A DNA stretch of 64,000 nt from Branchiostoma lanceolatum (taxonomy: Eukaryota; Chordata; Leptocardii; Amphioxiformes; Branchiostomatidae): the NCBI RefSeq assembly GCF_035083965.1, contig NC_089740.1, forward strand, positions 8,801,552 to 8,865,551, given 5' to 3'. This document shows, in pieces, positions 43,970 to 56,926 of the stretch (the stretch's first letter is position 1; each line of letters starts with the position of its first letter). Position numbers and translations under genes: made by a program. Under the pieces are notes generated by a model, which saw nothing but the letters and a program-made list of their open reading frames with translations, searched no databases and was not told the origin of the DNA.

Positions 43970-46900
43970 TCATGCGTCATACACCATGCCGACTATTGGC
44001 CGCCTGCTGCCGGCCGGGGCGTGCTGCAAGGTCATGTGGACGTAGTCAAGGTCAGCCTGATTATGCAGCAGGTGGGGCAGGGGGCGAGACAAAACGTTAG
44101 GATGTTTGCATTTCTGGTAGTATTACTGATGTTGCATCTAGAATATATCCCTAAATACCCCGTTTTTTAAAACCCCGGATATATGTTACCCTGCGGATGT
44201 AGGTGAAGTAGCGTTACAAAAATGTATGTAAATGTGTATGTAGGTACGAATGAATGACCATGTCAATGTAAGGTCTATAGCGTTATATAAAACGAATTCA
44301 TGAGAAAGAAGATAAAAAGGATAATTGGTTTCGATGCTCAGTACCATGTTTCTATGTATCCTTAAATCTTTGGACCAAGACCTTAATCTACAATCAAAAG
44401 ACCATAAGAAGCCATTGACAACTTGTCCTGTTTACAACCGAAACTAATTAAGTAAAAAACAAAAGAAACTACCTACCGAAGGACTTTGCGGTGGGCTGGA
44501 CCATCCAGCCTGAGAGGGGGGAGGGGAGGGAGTCCAGTACGGATCTCCAGGGCGTGGCTGTCTGCTAGCCTGGCTGTAGTACGAGCCTGTATCCCTAGGC
44601 GGCGCTTCTGTGTAGAAGTAGGGGTCTGCTGGTTTTCCCTCTGCCGCGGGTCTCGCCATGTGGCCGTTGCCGTTCATGCCATTTTGGGGGCGTCTGGGGG
44701 GGGGGGGGGGGGGGGGGAGAAACGACAAATTTGCCATTGAAACGGTTTAATGTTTGGCACAGAAATCAAATAATTGAATCTCTTGCTCTCATTTCTTTAT
44801 CAAATCTATTTAATGAGCATCGCAATGTATTTTTTGTAATGCATGGAAACATATTAAACAAGTTTCTCCATAATGTTTACCAATAGCAGCTTTATAAAGG
44901 CAATTTGCTGGTTTCTTTGTACAGTATATTGCTTAACCGAACTTTTACCTGGTGGAAGTCAGGTCCCAGTCGTCGGCCGCTTTTTCTTTTACTGGTGAGG
45001 CGGTCACTACATAGGGAGAAAAGCACGTTTACAATAGCTGTCTAGCAGCAAAAGATATTGAGAAAATCACACATATGATACATCAGTATATCAGAGTCAA
45101 AGAAACAAATAAATTTACCAACGAAGGTAAAAACTGTATCTCATTGGAGTTGCGGCACATGCATTGGTGACCTTGATGCAACTGAGCGATGCAACTTGTT
45201 GTCTTTTCAGTCACACTTGTACATTTTGCATGCTATCCCGTTATAAAGTCAAGGGTACGGTAACACAAATATAATAAGGTCACAGCGAGGTCACCAACGT
45301 GCCGCATACGGTGAGATACGCCCTTTTCCGACGCCAAATGGCAGTTACTCATCAAGCAACTGGATGAAATTTGGAACCTTACCGACGGGTTTCTCTGGCT
45401 GGTGTTTCTTCTTGGACTTCATGACGAAGATGACGGCGGCCATGATGCCCGCCAGGACGAGCACGGCACACACCACCACAATGGCGGCGATCACCCCTCC
45501 GGTCAGGCCGCCGGACGTACCTGGAGCCAACAAGACAAGGCGAGGGTCAAGTTTACGGTCGGACAGGAGACCATGGGTGGCAATAAGATGTCAGTACAAT
45601 TCTATGTTGTTTCTGTGATTTGTGGCAAACAAATGTCATTCTTACGGCTTCCCTCGACATCAGGAAATTATCATCATCATCATCTTTCGTATTACTGTTA
45701 TTCATGATACCGTTTCTTTATGTCCGCTCCTGAGCAAAATAGCAAAAGTCTCGGGCTATGACTTTAAAGATCCAACTCAAATAACATCATGATGGGTTCT
45801 GTTGTTTGTTTTTTTACCTGCGAAAGTGTCAAAATTGCTTTCTTAAACTTGTTTGGGTCTAAAAACTCTCTTTAAGCCAACATGATCAGTATAGAAGTAT
45901 AAATTGCAGTTTTAGATATCCTAAAAACAAGCAGTTGTGTCTACATTTACACTACAGAAGGAGAGCACAGGAAATCACCCACATATACTAGTATTTGCCC
46001 CTTGAATTTTTTTAAGCAGTATCGCAGTACGCATGCAAACGTTAGTGGAAACTATTCCATACAAAACGTTCATCCATGAAGTAAGGAACATTGCATTGCT
46101 TAGTAAACACATGTACACTAAGACATATAGCAGGAAGTCATACAGTGAGCTAGCCTAAACTATTTCACTCGAATTCGCTACGTTTGGTGACCGCAGCCAT
46201 GCTACTAAGGCATTGTGAACAAAAAAATTTGCTAAGTTTAGAACAAGATTGTTTCAATGGGAATAGTGCAAATACTAAAAGCGAATAAGAAAATGTCTAG
46301 AAAGTTCAACAAGAAATGAAAAGGAGGAATCAAATCACCTTCTGCGGTCTGTGGCCCTCGAGTTTTGATTGGTCGATCGCTAGTTCGGGTCGGGTCTGAC
46401 AGAGAAGAAGAAGGGGCGTGGTTGGTCAGATCGAGTTCAAGTTAATTTTCATTGGTGCATTTGAATTTTCAAATTTGGCTGACGGTTAGGTAAAGCCGGC
46501 AAGAGTCAGACAAAGACATCAAGAAGCCAAGGCACAAATAACGACTGCTGACGCGGCTATATTGACCACGGTATAAATGATATTCACCTCTTATTTAAAG
46601 CACCTTTCCCCCTACTTTTTTGGCGTTTTGTTGTATACATGTACTGTAGTCTTTCAAATTAAATCAGCATCGCTACTCTAACCAGAATGTAGAAAGCAGT
46701 CGTGGTTTACTGCAGTTTTAATAGAAGCCATTGATAAGTGGTCGAGATAGACGTGCAGTAAGGAGAAACACGACACACATCAGAAAAGCCACACTGTTAA
46801 TTCCACACGCAATTCAAACGAGGAATGAATTCTCCTTACCTGTTTGTCCCTCCGAACCGCCAGGAGTGGGCCTCGTCGGTTCTGCAAAAGAGAACGAATA

Positions 46901-47894
46901 TTGGTCAAGACTAGATTACTGAAGTACCAACAGCCATCACTAGGTGGCGCATGCAAGCTGCGTGCGAGAAAGAAACTGACAAATTTTGTTTGGCGTACTT
47001 CTACGCTTGTTACACATAGAACTTGAGGCTCCTAAGAAACCATCCAACGATCTTTGTTTTGCATAACAAAGGGTTGAGAATCATTTAGTTAGTCTGAGTT
47101 CATGTAACGTTACATGCTATGTCTGGCCGCTTGAAACGTACTGACTGTTTAAACCTTGTTTACAAATAAAAGACGCTCAATGAAGCAAACCTTAAGAGGC
47201 ACAACAGACCATATCTTTAAGGATAATGACTCTAAAAAGTCGCACAGAAAAGGCCACTTTGATATGAAATATCATATATAAATAGCCCACTTTGACGGGA
47301 CATGTTTTTAGAAGAAGGGAAACAAACACATCTACTAAGGTAATATCTAGTTTCGTTATTATTTTTATCTTGTGCATTTGCAGGGAACAATTCCACAATT
47401 GTAACCATAAGGTCGATAAGTACGACGATCAAAAAAATTCCACACACACCGTTGGATTCATCATTAAGGGATTTGGGAAGACAAGAGGTGGATTAAGAAC
47501 ACAGACGCCGACTTCTACTTATTATCTCTGCGTGGTGCCTGCTGGAGGGGGTGTCGTAATCTCTTAGCAGCCGAAAACGTGCCAGTTACAAGACGTACAA
47601 AAGAGTTGAAGAAAAGTTGTGCCTGGAGATAAGATTACTCGATGATAACCTTAGTGAGTTTGCAAGGCAGGACCAAGTGGTCGTTCGAAATCTAATTTTA
47701 TTTCTATCTCTCTGTTGTTTGTACGTACGTCTGTGTAAGTGTGTGTGTGTGTTAGTGTTTGTGAATACGTGTGTGCCTATGTGTGTAACTGTGTGTGTAT
47801 GTATGTGTGTATGTGTCCATATGTATGTATGTTTGTGTGTGTGTGTGTCTGTGTGCGTGCTTAAGTGTTCGTGTGTGGTATCACTTTGTGTGTA

Positions 47895-47948
<54 letters not shown>

Positions 47949-50900
47949 TGTCTGTGTGTGTGTCTGTGCGTGTGTGAGTATGTGCATGCGTTTGTGACAG
48001 TGTTTATGCAAATATGACTTTGCGTGTCAAGATGCATTCCTTTGCATTATACTAATGTTGAAATAGACAAAACATTTACGGAAAATACTACAACTCAAGA
48101 GAGATTCTCACCTCTGACGACAAGATCGACATACTGCATGTCCGTCCCGAACCCGTTATCTGCCGAACAGCGGTACTGCCCTTGACTCTGTGACGTCGCA
48201 TTGCGCAGGCGCAGTACGTCGCCAGCAGACCTGGTCCCGTCCGGATGTTCCCAGGTGACGTTGGATGACGGGTAGCTCGTGACGGTGCATGTAAACGTGA
48301 CGTCACCTCCGGCGTCGACGACATATTCCGAATAAGGTAGCGTCACCGTGGGACGAGCTAGAGATGGAATAACACAAAAGAACAAAATCAAATTAATCCA
48401 AAAATAATGCGTTAGATCAGATCAAGAACCCTTCCAAAGCATTAAGCTAATTAGAATATTGGACTGTAACCTTGAGATGATGTCAATTGCAAGGTCAGGA
48501 AAAATAAGCTACATTATTCTAAAATCTCATTGTACACTAGGTGGAACGAGATATCAAAACCGGAAGTTCTGCTGCAGCACCATAGAAATCCACTAGAGAA
48601 CCCACACTTGTTCATCGTATTGCCGAAACCTATCCATATACCAAATATCATAAATACGTATTCACGTATTACTTAGTCATGTCGTAAGTCGTGCACACAC
48701 ATACACATACACATGCACATACACATACACATACACATATACATACATATATACAGACACCGACACACATATACACTTAACAATACATACGCACAGAGGG
48801 AGAGAGGGATCCGAAAAGCATAACCGTTGCTTCCAGCCTCTAGGCGAAGGTAACGTTAACTACATTGTGTTGTGAGACAGTTGAGATAAGACCTGTCTTG
48901 TTTGTAAGTATATACCTGTAAGAACGTCTATAGATCGGTGAAGCTTGCCAGGAATCTTAATGACTCTACAGAATTGTGTGTCTACCGTAGCATCTGGGTT
49001 GACATGTTGGGCGTTTTTCTGTACTCGGCCCCTTTTAACCGTACCTGTCCGTCCGCCTGTGTTTACACCGGAGCTGTCTAGACTAAACAGACGAACAGAC
49101 AGTAGGAGAGAGATGCACACAGATGCTGTCTAAGGTGTTGAAGTGACACTGCTTAGATTTTATGTCTCCGAAACTTTTCAAACATCATTTTTAAACAAGC
49201 ATAGACGCTTGGGGATCGGCCACATACGGCGTACGATAATCGTACGATCTCCAACTAAATACAATGTCCTTAAAAATTCACTGTCTTGTGACGGAAAAGG
49301 CTGTCTTGGATCCTTGTCGACGGTTGGTTCTGTCACAGCCTGCTTGGAACCTCTACGACATCAACATCGTACGACTGCTATAACAGTTCTATTTCTGATT
49401 CATTTAGCTCCAAACAAACGTTTGTTGCACGTAAAGAACAGATACTATAAATGCATTTAAGTTCGCGTGGTTTTTATTTCGCGGTAGGGAGGAAATGGAG
49501 TGTTCACGGTAGTTCGTGTTTGAAACAATAGTAGCGCTACAGTCATAGGCGGACAAAAGTGGTTTTAAGTTCGCGCTGAAAGTTCACCGCGAAAACCGCG
49601 AACATAAAACCACCGCGAACATTTCTGCATTTAGGGTATACCAAAGAAAGATATTTTCACATCTTTATCTAGTCCTGACCAGAATTTTGTTCGTCTTGTT
49701 TTGAATGCATCCAGTGACACCATCATAACAACGCCATAGTAACGCAGAACCCTGAGAATGTCACTGTTATCCTTTTACAGACTACTTTACCCTTTAGATT
49801 TGATTGTTTTCAGATTCATCAAGTCAAGTGCATCGTCTGAGGGACTATAGGATTACGTGTTCTTGTTAACAATGACGTAATGAGTAGAGAAAAGGTTTTG
49901 ACTTTTCATTTTCAAGTTCAGTGGACTGTAAGAGGTGTATTAGAAACGGTAGACTGGAACCTTCAGAAGTAAACCGCTCTGAGAAAATTAAACTTGTGCA
50001 CCGATCCTTGTCATTCTACCGGAGATTGTTTACATAAAGCTTGAAGTCTAAAGGATTCTACTTCAAGACGATCATGAAGATACAAAGGTGATTCTATCAT
50101 TTCTCTTGTCACAGATATCCTTGTCCCTTTCGGACTTTCTTCTTCCGTTGTTCTGTTCTTAAGTGATCTTCAAACAAATGTTTGGCTTCGGCTAATTTTA
50201 GTACATTTCTAGTGGCGTTTTGTACTTCCTTCAAGCCGACCATGGCCTCCCAACCTTCTCTGGACCAAACTTGGTAGTTAGTCGTGAGCAAGGTCATCTC
50301 AGGGCGAGGTTGCCTGCTGGTCTTTAAAAGTCGTCTGCGCGAACCAACTACTAGTATGAATTTTGATGCATAAAACCAGGCTAAAATTCCAGGCTATTCC
50401 CAACTTGGCGCCGACTTTTTTTTGGCTTGGGGGAGTGGCAAAGTCGTCTGACGTGTGCTTTAAGCTATACATTCAGTAAAAAGGAAAAGAAAGCGTCACG
50501 TAAAACATACAAAACGGCGCAAATAGACGAAGAAAGTCAGGCCAAAGCCATACACCTGCTAGTACGTTTCCCCACAGTGGGCCCCATCCCCATCCAGCCG
50601 TGTCTCTATATTCACCTGCGTTATTCTAACTACCGGCGGGACGCTATCTGGTGTCACCCGCACCGCTACGCTTGGATGCGGCCAGGAACCCTAACCAAAT
50701 AGCTGTTCGCTAGGAATGTCTCACATTTGGCTGCGGTGACCTGAAGCTAACGATGTACAATGCAGGTGCATTGTGGTGCCTTCACTGTAGAATAACGCCA
50801 ATATTTCGATACAATTTTTCTAATGCTTGCTATATAATGTATTTCTCGACAATCAGCTAACACTCATATTCTGGTGGTTTAGAATAATTCAAAGATAGTT

Positions 50901-51405
50901 ACATGTAAGTTTTACCTAAAGTAGAACCAATAGTTCCTAGGCATTAGCCTTGACGAAGTATGGGGTCATGTTTGTTTACTTCGGCCTCGCTGTAAGAAAA
51001 TTGCGTCAACCATCTTTGATCTGGGCCGTACTGTTGCTGATTCTTCACATTTCTTCACATTTTTTCTTTGACAAACACTTAAGCTATTCTTCTGTTGCTC
51101 TTTCTTCGGTCACGCTGAAAGGTCATTGGCATGTCACTTTAGGCTTATTTCAAATTAAGTGATAAACACCAAAAGCGCCACACGATAATTGTAACGTTAG
51201 CATTTGATGTTATGAGTCCTGCTATTGACGAACCACTATTGTATATGATAAGAAGCCGACAAACAATATGACAAAAAGACTTCACCCCCTTTCCACAATG
51301 ATAGCTCCCATTACGTAATACCCATAATGTTATGCGATCCACACACATACACACACACACACACATACACACACACAATAAAAAACACATTGCCACACTT
51401 GCACG

Positions 51406-51492
<87 letters not shown>

Positions 51493-51857
51493 TCACACAC
51501 AGACCAACAACGATTTCCAAGACAAGAGCTAATTAATAGTAAAACATCACTTACTGTAAACAAACAGGGTTTGTCTGGCCGAGTTAACTGGAGCATTTAC
51601 TGTTGCCAAGTCGGACACACTACAGAAGAACTCCCCTGCGTCGGTTAGCCTCAGTGACGAAACACCAAGGGCCCTCTGCTGTCCAACTATAGATACCCTA
51701 TCGGTGAAATTAGATGACGTCGCCGAGATTGCGTCATTGACAACCCGTACGACGATCTCATCTCCCCGCATCCAGTTTAGTAGGTACGCAGAAGGGAATG
51801 TGACGTCACACTCGAACTGTTGGTAGGAGGTAACTTCTTTGTTGATGGCTTGGCCGT
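43970..51857 (-). CDS. Two-Ig-domain type I membrane receptor, 5' signal exon not found
   Basis: Eight exons with consistent phases: 51555-51857 (V-like Ig, FECDV...NWMRG...[13 protein letters not shown]), 48112-48357 (C2/I-like Ig, FTCTV...VTWEH...[10 protein letters not shown]), 46840-46881 and 46339-46395 (short Pro/Thr/Ser linkers), 45383-45520 (membrane segment, [20 protein letters not shown]), 44949-45006, 44477-44693 and 43970-44056 (stop TGA). About 382 residues are seen. The tail is Pro-rich with [25 protein letters not shown] and DLDYVHM; YVHM fits a PI3-kinase SH2 site. The layout resembles nectin/JAM/CTX-type adhesion or immune receptors; the exact family is not certain. The first Ig exon begins in phase 1 and needs an upstream signal exon above 51857, which I could not pick out. 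The acceptor of exon 44477-44693 is preceded by a C21 run. Confidence 0.8.
44694..44717. repeat. G22 run (C-only polypyrimidine tract on the minus strand)
   Basis: On the coding strand this is CCCC...CAG, directly forming the polypyrimidine tract of the acceptor for exon 44477-44693. The length may vary or be mis-sequenced. Confidence 0.85.
47735..47990. repeat. Interrupted (GT)n microsatellite
   Basis: GT-rich tract with a pure core of about 46 bases near 47899-47947, inside an intron of the Ig gene. Frames over it are shadows. Confidence 0.95.
48558..48860. repeat. Old dispersed repeat, copy 2, with CA-rich insert
   Basis: GGAAGTTCTGCTGCAGCACC, then ACCTATCCATATACCAAATA, then a CATACACATACA microsatellite and a terminal TAGGCGAAGGTAACG. 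It matches the order seen at 4590-4790. Intronic in the Ig gene. Confidence 0.5.
49448..49633. mobile_element. Palindromic GTTCGCGGTGG-type MITE
   Basis: The left end reads TAAATGCATTTAAGTTCGCG; the right end, reverse-complemented, reads TAAATGCAGAAATGTTCGCG and then GTGGTTTTATGTTCGCGG. Internal TTCGCGGT modules are nested palindromes. It begins and ends with TA, compatible with a TA target. Intronic in the Ig gene. Confidence 0.75.
50112..50297 (-). CDS. Possible small hypothetical frame
   Basis: A 62-codon frame (start [20 protein letters not shown]; end [11 protein letters not shown]) has balanced composition and looks helical ([20 protein letters not shown]), unlike the other random frames in this intron. 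I recognise no family and no clear splice partner. It lies in an intron of the Ig gene on the same strand. It could be a retrocopy fragment or chance. Confidence 0.25.
51341..51501. repeat. (CA)n microsatellite
   Basis: A pure CA core of about 85 bases plus interrupted flanks, 50 bases from the donor of the V-like Ig exon (51555). Frames over it encode Thr-His or Cys-Val repeats only. Confidence 0.95.
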
Positions 51858-52054
51858 CTGATCAGGAAAGAAAACAAAACAAAACATAAGCAAAACGAAT
51901 GACGCAGTACTTTTTGCTATCAATTTACCCGTACCCGCGATGCCATCGATGGAATATTTGTCATCACAAGTCTAACAAATTACTTTTTCTGGAAACTCTG
52001 AATTTCACCCCGTCACTATGCGGTGATCGTGCTCATGGAAAATTTATGACGCGA

Positions 52055-52092
52055 CAAACAAACAAACAAACAGACAGACAGACAGACAGACA
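52055..52092. repeat. (ACAA/ACAG)n microsatellite
   Basis: Tetranucleotide run with CAAA units followed by CAGA units. Confidence 0.9.
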
Positions 52093-52468
52093 CATTGAAG
52101 CGATAGGGAAAATGGGCCTGCGAGAAAAGGTTACACAATGTCTGACATTTGAATGCATCATGTTACATTGGCGGAAGACACCGGTATCAAAGCGCCCATT
52201 CAAGTCGTTCTTGAAGAACAAGAGTAAAGTATGCTACAGATAAAATTCTTTTCTTTGTAACGTAAGACGATAAATGCCGTGTTTCGTTTGGGTGAAGGAG
52301 GGAAACATAACTGTAGCTGTAAAGAGAGCCGAAACAATCTGTTTGTAGTAACCGCTCAATGGACTTGAAGAGAATGGTCACAGAAGACAGGTGGTCCCCG
52401 TGATAGACAGGATTCAGTGAGTAGGGAAATATACAATCCAAGATTCCGCCAAAAAGGGGGCACAATAG

Positions 52469-52752
52469 CCAGATGGTCCTTATGTAGAGGACTACTAGAG
52501 GTTGTAATATGTACAGATTTGACTGTATGGCAATGGCCGCGTGGTCCTTATGTAGAGATGGTCACTTGTACAGGTTTGACTGTATATCAATGGCCAGGTG
52601 GTCCTTATGTAAAGGTGATCCCTAGTACAGGTTTGACTGTATGTCAATGGCCAGGTGGTCCTTATGCAGAGGTGGTCACTTGTACAGGTTTGACTGTATA
52701 TCAATGGTCAGGTGATCCTTATGTAAAGGTGGTCACTAGGACAGGTTTGACT
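52469..52752. repeat. 57-bp minisatellite, about five copies
   Basis: Unit: GGTCCTTATGTA(A/G)AG(A/G)TGGTCAC, then TTGTACAGGTTTGACTGTAT, then (A/G)TCAATGGCCAGGT. The period of 57 bases is a multiple of three, so open frames on both strands are expected without coding. Confidence 0.9.
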
Positions 52753-54726
52753 GTTAGATAGATACGTTGCATTATAATAGAACGGTCTGCGAATACGAAT
52801 ACGATCTTCTTAAAGCCGACGCTAGACTCTTGTCTGTCCTAAGAACCAACTACAAGGCCTCCAGTCTTGTAACGCCAAGAACTGCCATTGCTAATGACTC
52901 TGAACGGCTCCTTAAAATAACTCTCCTTTCTTTTCCGCTGACGTTTCGAGTTTCCGGCTAAAGAAGTGAACAGTGGCGTCCCCTCCTAGTTCCGCTGAGC
53001 ACGCACACACAGACAGGAGTGCCACACGCATGAGGGGGGAGAATGAATAGAGAGAAGTGGCCGCGTTAACTAATAAACGTACTTGGCATTTTCCCAAAGG
53101 CTGGATAAGTGCATTTAACATTATAGTTTCATCCCATACATGGATTCTTAAGGACGACTAGGTTCATTGAGTTGTTTGATTGCATAACTTCTTAGCAGGA
53201 ATGAGAAGACAATAGGACACTTCTTTCGCTCAGTCTGCCTTTTTGTTTGGACAAAGGGATGCAATAGAAACTTCAGGTATTGAGACATAAACACCGTCTG
53301 TCCTTGAAGACAAATGTCTAGAAGACAGTGAAGGTTTTAGGAGTTATTTCAGGAGACATTTACAGTGGACGTATCCCACCAAGGACAGTGATTTTAAGAA
53401 GAAATCTTTGCACCAAAGTGCCATTCTGAGATTCATGACTTAATGCTGGCATCAGGTATATTCTTCCTACTTCTTAAACAAAAATGAAGCGAGGACAATA
53501 AGGCTGACATTTCCGCTTGTTGCTTAAGACATTCCTGACGAATTTCTTAAACTCCAAAAAGGAAATCCAATGAAACAACAAAAAAAACTTTCACATAAGT
53601 TTTGAGAAAAAACACCAATTAAGTACACTAGGTTGGCAGACGATTTTTTTCGTGATCCGAAAAATAGTTGCAATATGAAAATGCACAGATTAGCATGACG
53701 TCACGTTAAAGAAGCTCGAATGGAGAAAAGACGTGCTAGGAGATTGAATTAAAACAGGACAACGTGTGTCCTGTCCTTCCGCACTAGAGATGTGCTACAT
53801 AACAATCACAAACTGAACGACTCCGCCACCTTACAGATGGACGTGTACTGTTGAGCCCTGCCCTACTCTGCGCTAATGCACCGCCTTCTTTATTTGTGGT
53901 CTTCGCTGACAGACAGACGACAGAGAGAGTGCGGGCTCTCCGGTTACGGTTACAAAGTGTTCCACTGTGTGTTAGAGGGGTGGGGGATGAGTGGACATAG
54001 AAATAAAAAGCGGTCTAAGCCGTGAATTTCGTTGGAGATACGGTTTAAGGTATGACAAGAGATGTTACTGCATTCGATGTTGTCTTTTATCAGGAAATTT
54101 CTATCATCAGCAAATTTAGATTTCTTATAACAGATATGTCTCTATCTATCTTGATTTTCTTTATTGAAGTCTTTGATTTCTAGCTTAGTAAATAAGGTCT
54201 ACGGTATAATAATAGTGTCACTGGGATTGATGTCAGGAAATGTCTATGATGACAAATTTGGATCGTGATTTTTGGAGGGGGATCTAAATAGGTTTCATGG
54301 CTTCCCTGGAAGCTCTTTAGTAAGTACAAAAGTAAGTGCATTTTTATTCATTATCTTCTTTTTATCTTTAATGGTAAAGAACAACATAACGGCTGTATGG
54401 TATCTAGCCATCTAACTATTGCAGAATATTTTCAAGAGGTGTCGTAAAGTTTATTATCTTATTAAAATGCATGTGTCATTCGGTGACTAGTCTGTGTTTA
54501 AATTGTCGTTCTACTGCGTCATTGTTGAGTCATCTTGCGTGACTGTATTGTTTCTATAGGTTTAATTGCACACGAACCGATTCATCTTTTTAATAATACA
54601 GCTTCGAAAGGTCTCGAGATATTTTATGACTGTGTTCTAAATGACAGCGAACAATGAGACTCCCTTGTTACTCCGGGAAGGAGGATGACCTCCTTCTGGG
54701 AGTATTGGGAATGCATTTGTTTGCGC

Positions 54727-55103
54727 GTTCGCAGCTATAACTCACGATCCCGTTGTCGCATTGGTGTGTAACTTGGCATATCGTTTGCCTGGTTCGGCGT
54801 GGTGATGCACAATAGCTTTGTTACACCATAACTACTTTAAACGTCAATCCAATATCGTAATTGCACCCCTATAATTAATGCTATGTCCCACTGCCCTGCC
54901 ATAGGGACCATGTTATAATCCGTTATGCATGACCGGAATACTTCAGGCAGATACGGGGTATAAATCTTCCTTACTTGCTGTGATCGTATAGTCACTGTTA
55001 CATTGAAAAATAGACAACGTGCATCACCACACGCAACCTAGCTAGCGATATACCAAGTTACATACCAATGCGGCAACGGGAATTGTGAGTTTTCGCTGCG
55101 AAC
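54727..55103. mobile_element. ~375-bp element with ~85-bp terminal inverted repeats
   Basis: Left arm 54727-54810 and right arm 55019-55103 are imperfect reverse complements. Shared blocks are GTTCGCAGC, AACTCAC, CCCGTTG(T/C)CGCATTGGT, GTAACTTGG(C/T)ATATCG and GTGGTGATGCAC. There is no internal coding sequence, so it is non-autonomous. Confidence 0.85.
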
Positions 55104-56811
55104 ATGTGCCGAGTGAGCTTCAGTCTGTGTATTAAGTATGCCGTGTCCACTCGCAACTCGCATACAGTATGTGCGCACGGGACGGACGATGCACTTTTAC
55201 GCACAGTGTGAAAATGGGAAATCTCTGGACCTTCAAACTTACCACACTTGTAGTTTATAATACGGCGGCTGTGACAATGTAAAAAGTTTACGCAGGGGAT
55301 GAAAGATTGTCGAGAAATATCTCTCAGAAAAGTGCGCGCGCCAGTGTCACTTCCGGGTGGTTAGATCCGGTGACCTTTGACCTTCGTGAAATGTAACGAT
55401 AATATAAATTAGCCTTTTTTTATTGCAAATAGCTTGATAGCTATAGATCAGGCCGGCCTGCAATAAATTGTGGAAAGAGGATTTACTGCATATTTGTGAT
55501 TTCTGATACATCTTAGTTAAAGGCTGAATAAGAATGGTTCGTTGATAATTGAAAAGGGGCCATCTAGATTTAACTTTGTGACTTTTCCCGGAATTTCTAG
55601 ATCCCATCTGTGCCATGCTGTAAAAACATACTTTTCAGCAGGTTGACCACTCCTGTATTGAACGAAAAAGATAAACAAACACGTTTTCTTTACTTGCTCT
55701 AAAACACTACGTGGACAGTGTGCAGAGATGCAATTTGTGTGGGTCAATACTTGTACATACTATAAATACTTCACGGAGAATTGTGTCCTACGGACTCTTG
55801 TTTGAAATTAGAAACGTACTACATTAAACTACGAGAACATTACCGTCGGACAAAGGCGCTGATATTTTAGGCCATAAACATAACAAAGTTATGGAAATAT
55901 GTAGATAGTAAGTTAGAAGGGTATCACAACATTACCATCTCGTATTTATTTCAGTTTCAACTTCTATGAGAGATAATACGTGGCCTGTCCCCAGATGATA
56001 TAAATATTAAACTAAAACATGTTACGATGATCTACCTATGAAATAGACTCTACCAGACTCCTTGAGTCTAGTGACCTTGAGTCTAGTAGAAATTGGCCAC
56101 ATTGATTTGCAAGAGGAGTTAGTCGTACATAGAGCAACGCCTAAACAACCCAAATTTCTAGTATGTTTTGGGCGACCAAACTAGTCGCGTAGAGACTATA
56201 AAATATGTACACCAGTTTAACATACATTACGCACTATACCGGACTTCAGTTTATAATTTAGTCATTTTTCCACCTGCAAGCCAAGGATCGTGTGAAAATC
56301 CCACCTCGTGTCGTGTTACAACCTTATAAACAAGAGATTTACCTGTATAAACCCGGCTTGGTTGTCAAGAAGGCGGGAGGACAAATTTCACATTCAGCAC
56401 GGATTACACGATGTAATTAGTCGCGGGTATTGTTTCGCCCGTTTGAATGGAATACAATCCGTCGACTTAACACCCCTTCCCTGATCGGTTTGTGTGCCGT
56501 AGACTTAATACCTGCTTCAGGGGGATGGATTCTTCTGATCCGATCTGATTATGATTTTTTTTCGTGTTCTTATCTTAGTTTTTTCCGGACAGGTGCGTGG
56601 ATTGGGTTCGATGTATTTGAATCTTTTTGAGTCATTTTACATGCAGGTGGTACGGTTATAAGGCTACCTGGTTTACCTGTCAAAATAACTACTTAAGAAT
56701 GAACATAAAAGAAAAAATGCGCGCTTATAGATCAAGGTTGTGTTTTGTACGTAAATTTTCAAATTTTGTATGTCACAGGTTTTTACATTTTTGAAGTTGC
56801 AAGGAAAGGAC

Positions 56812-56926
56812 TAATCTCCAAGAAGATCTAACGGTTGCAAAGACCGTATCCAACCGTGCAGGTTGCAATAAGAACTCCCTTTGCCAGTTGGATACAGTAT
56901 TTGCAACCGTATCTGCCTGGAGATTG
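56812..56926. mobile_element. MITE of the CTCCAAGCAG family with 9-bp target duplication
   Basis: The left end reads AATCTCCAAGAAGATCTAAC, then GGTTGCAAAGACCGTATCC. The right end, reverse-complemented, reads AATCTCCAGGCAGATACGGT, then TGCAAATACTGTATCC. The flanks are GGAAAGGAC on both sides (56803-56811 and 56927-56935). A 9-base duplication suggests a Mutator-like source. Confidence 0.85.

Noticed and set aside
50427..50702. 91-codon plus-strand frame
   Set aside because: No domain, leader or splice partner; antisense to the intron of the Ig gene.
52921..53121. Signal exon for the Ig receptor (leader-like MRVALLSVCACSAEL on the minus strand)
   Set aside because: The hydrophobic core is short and no donor in phase 1 follows at a suitable place.
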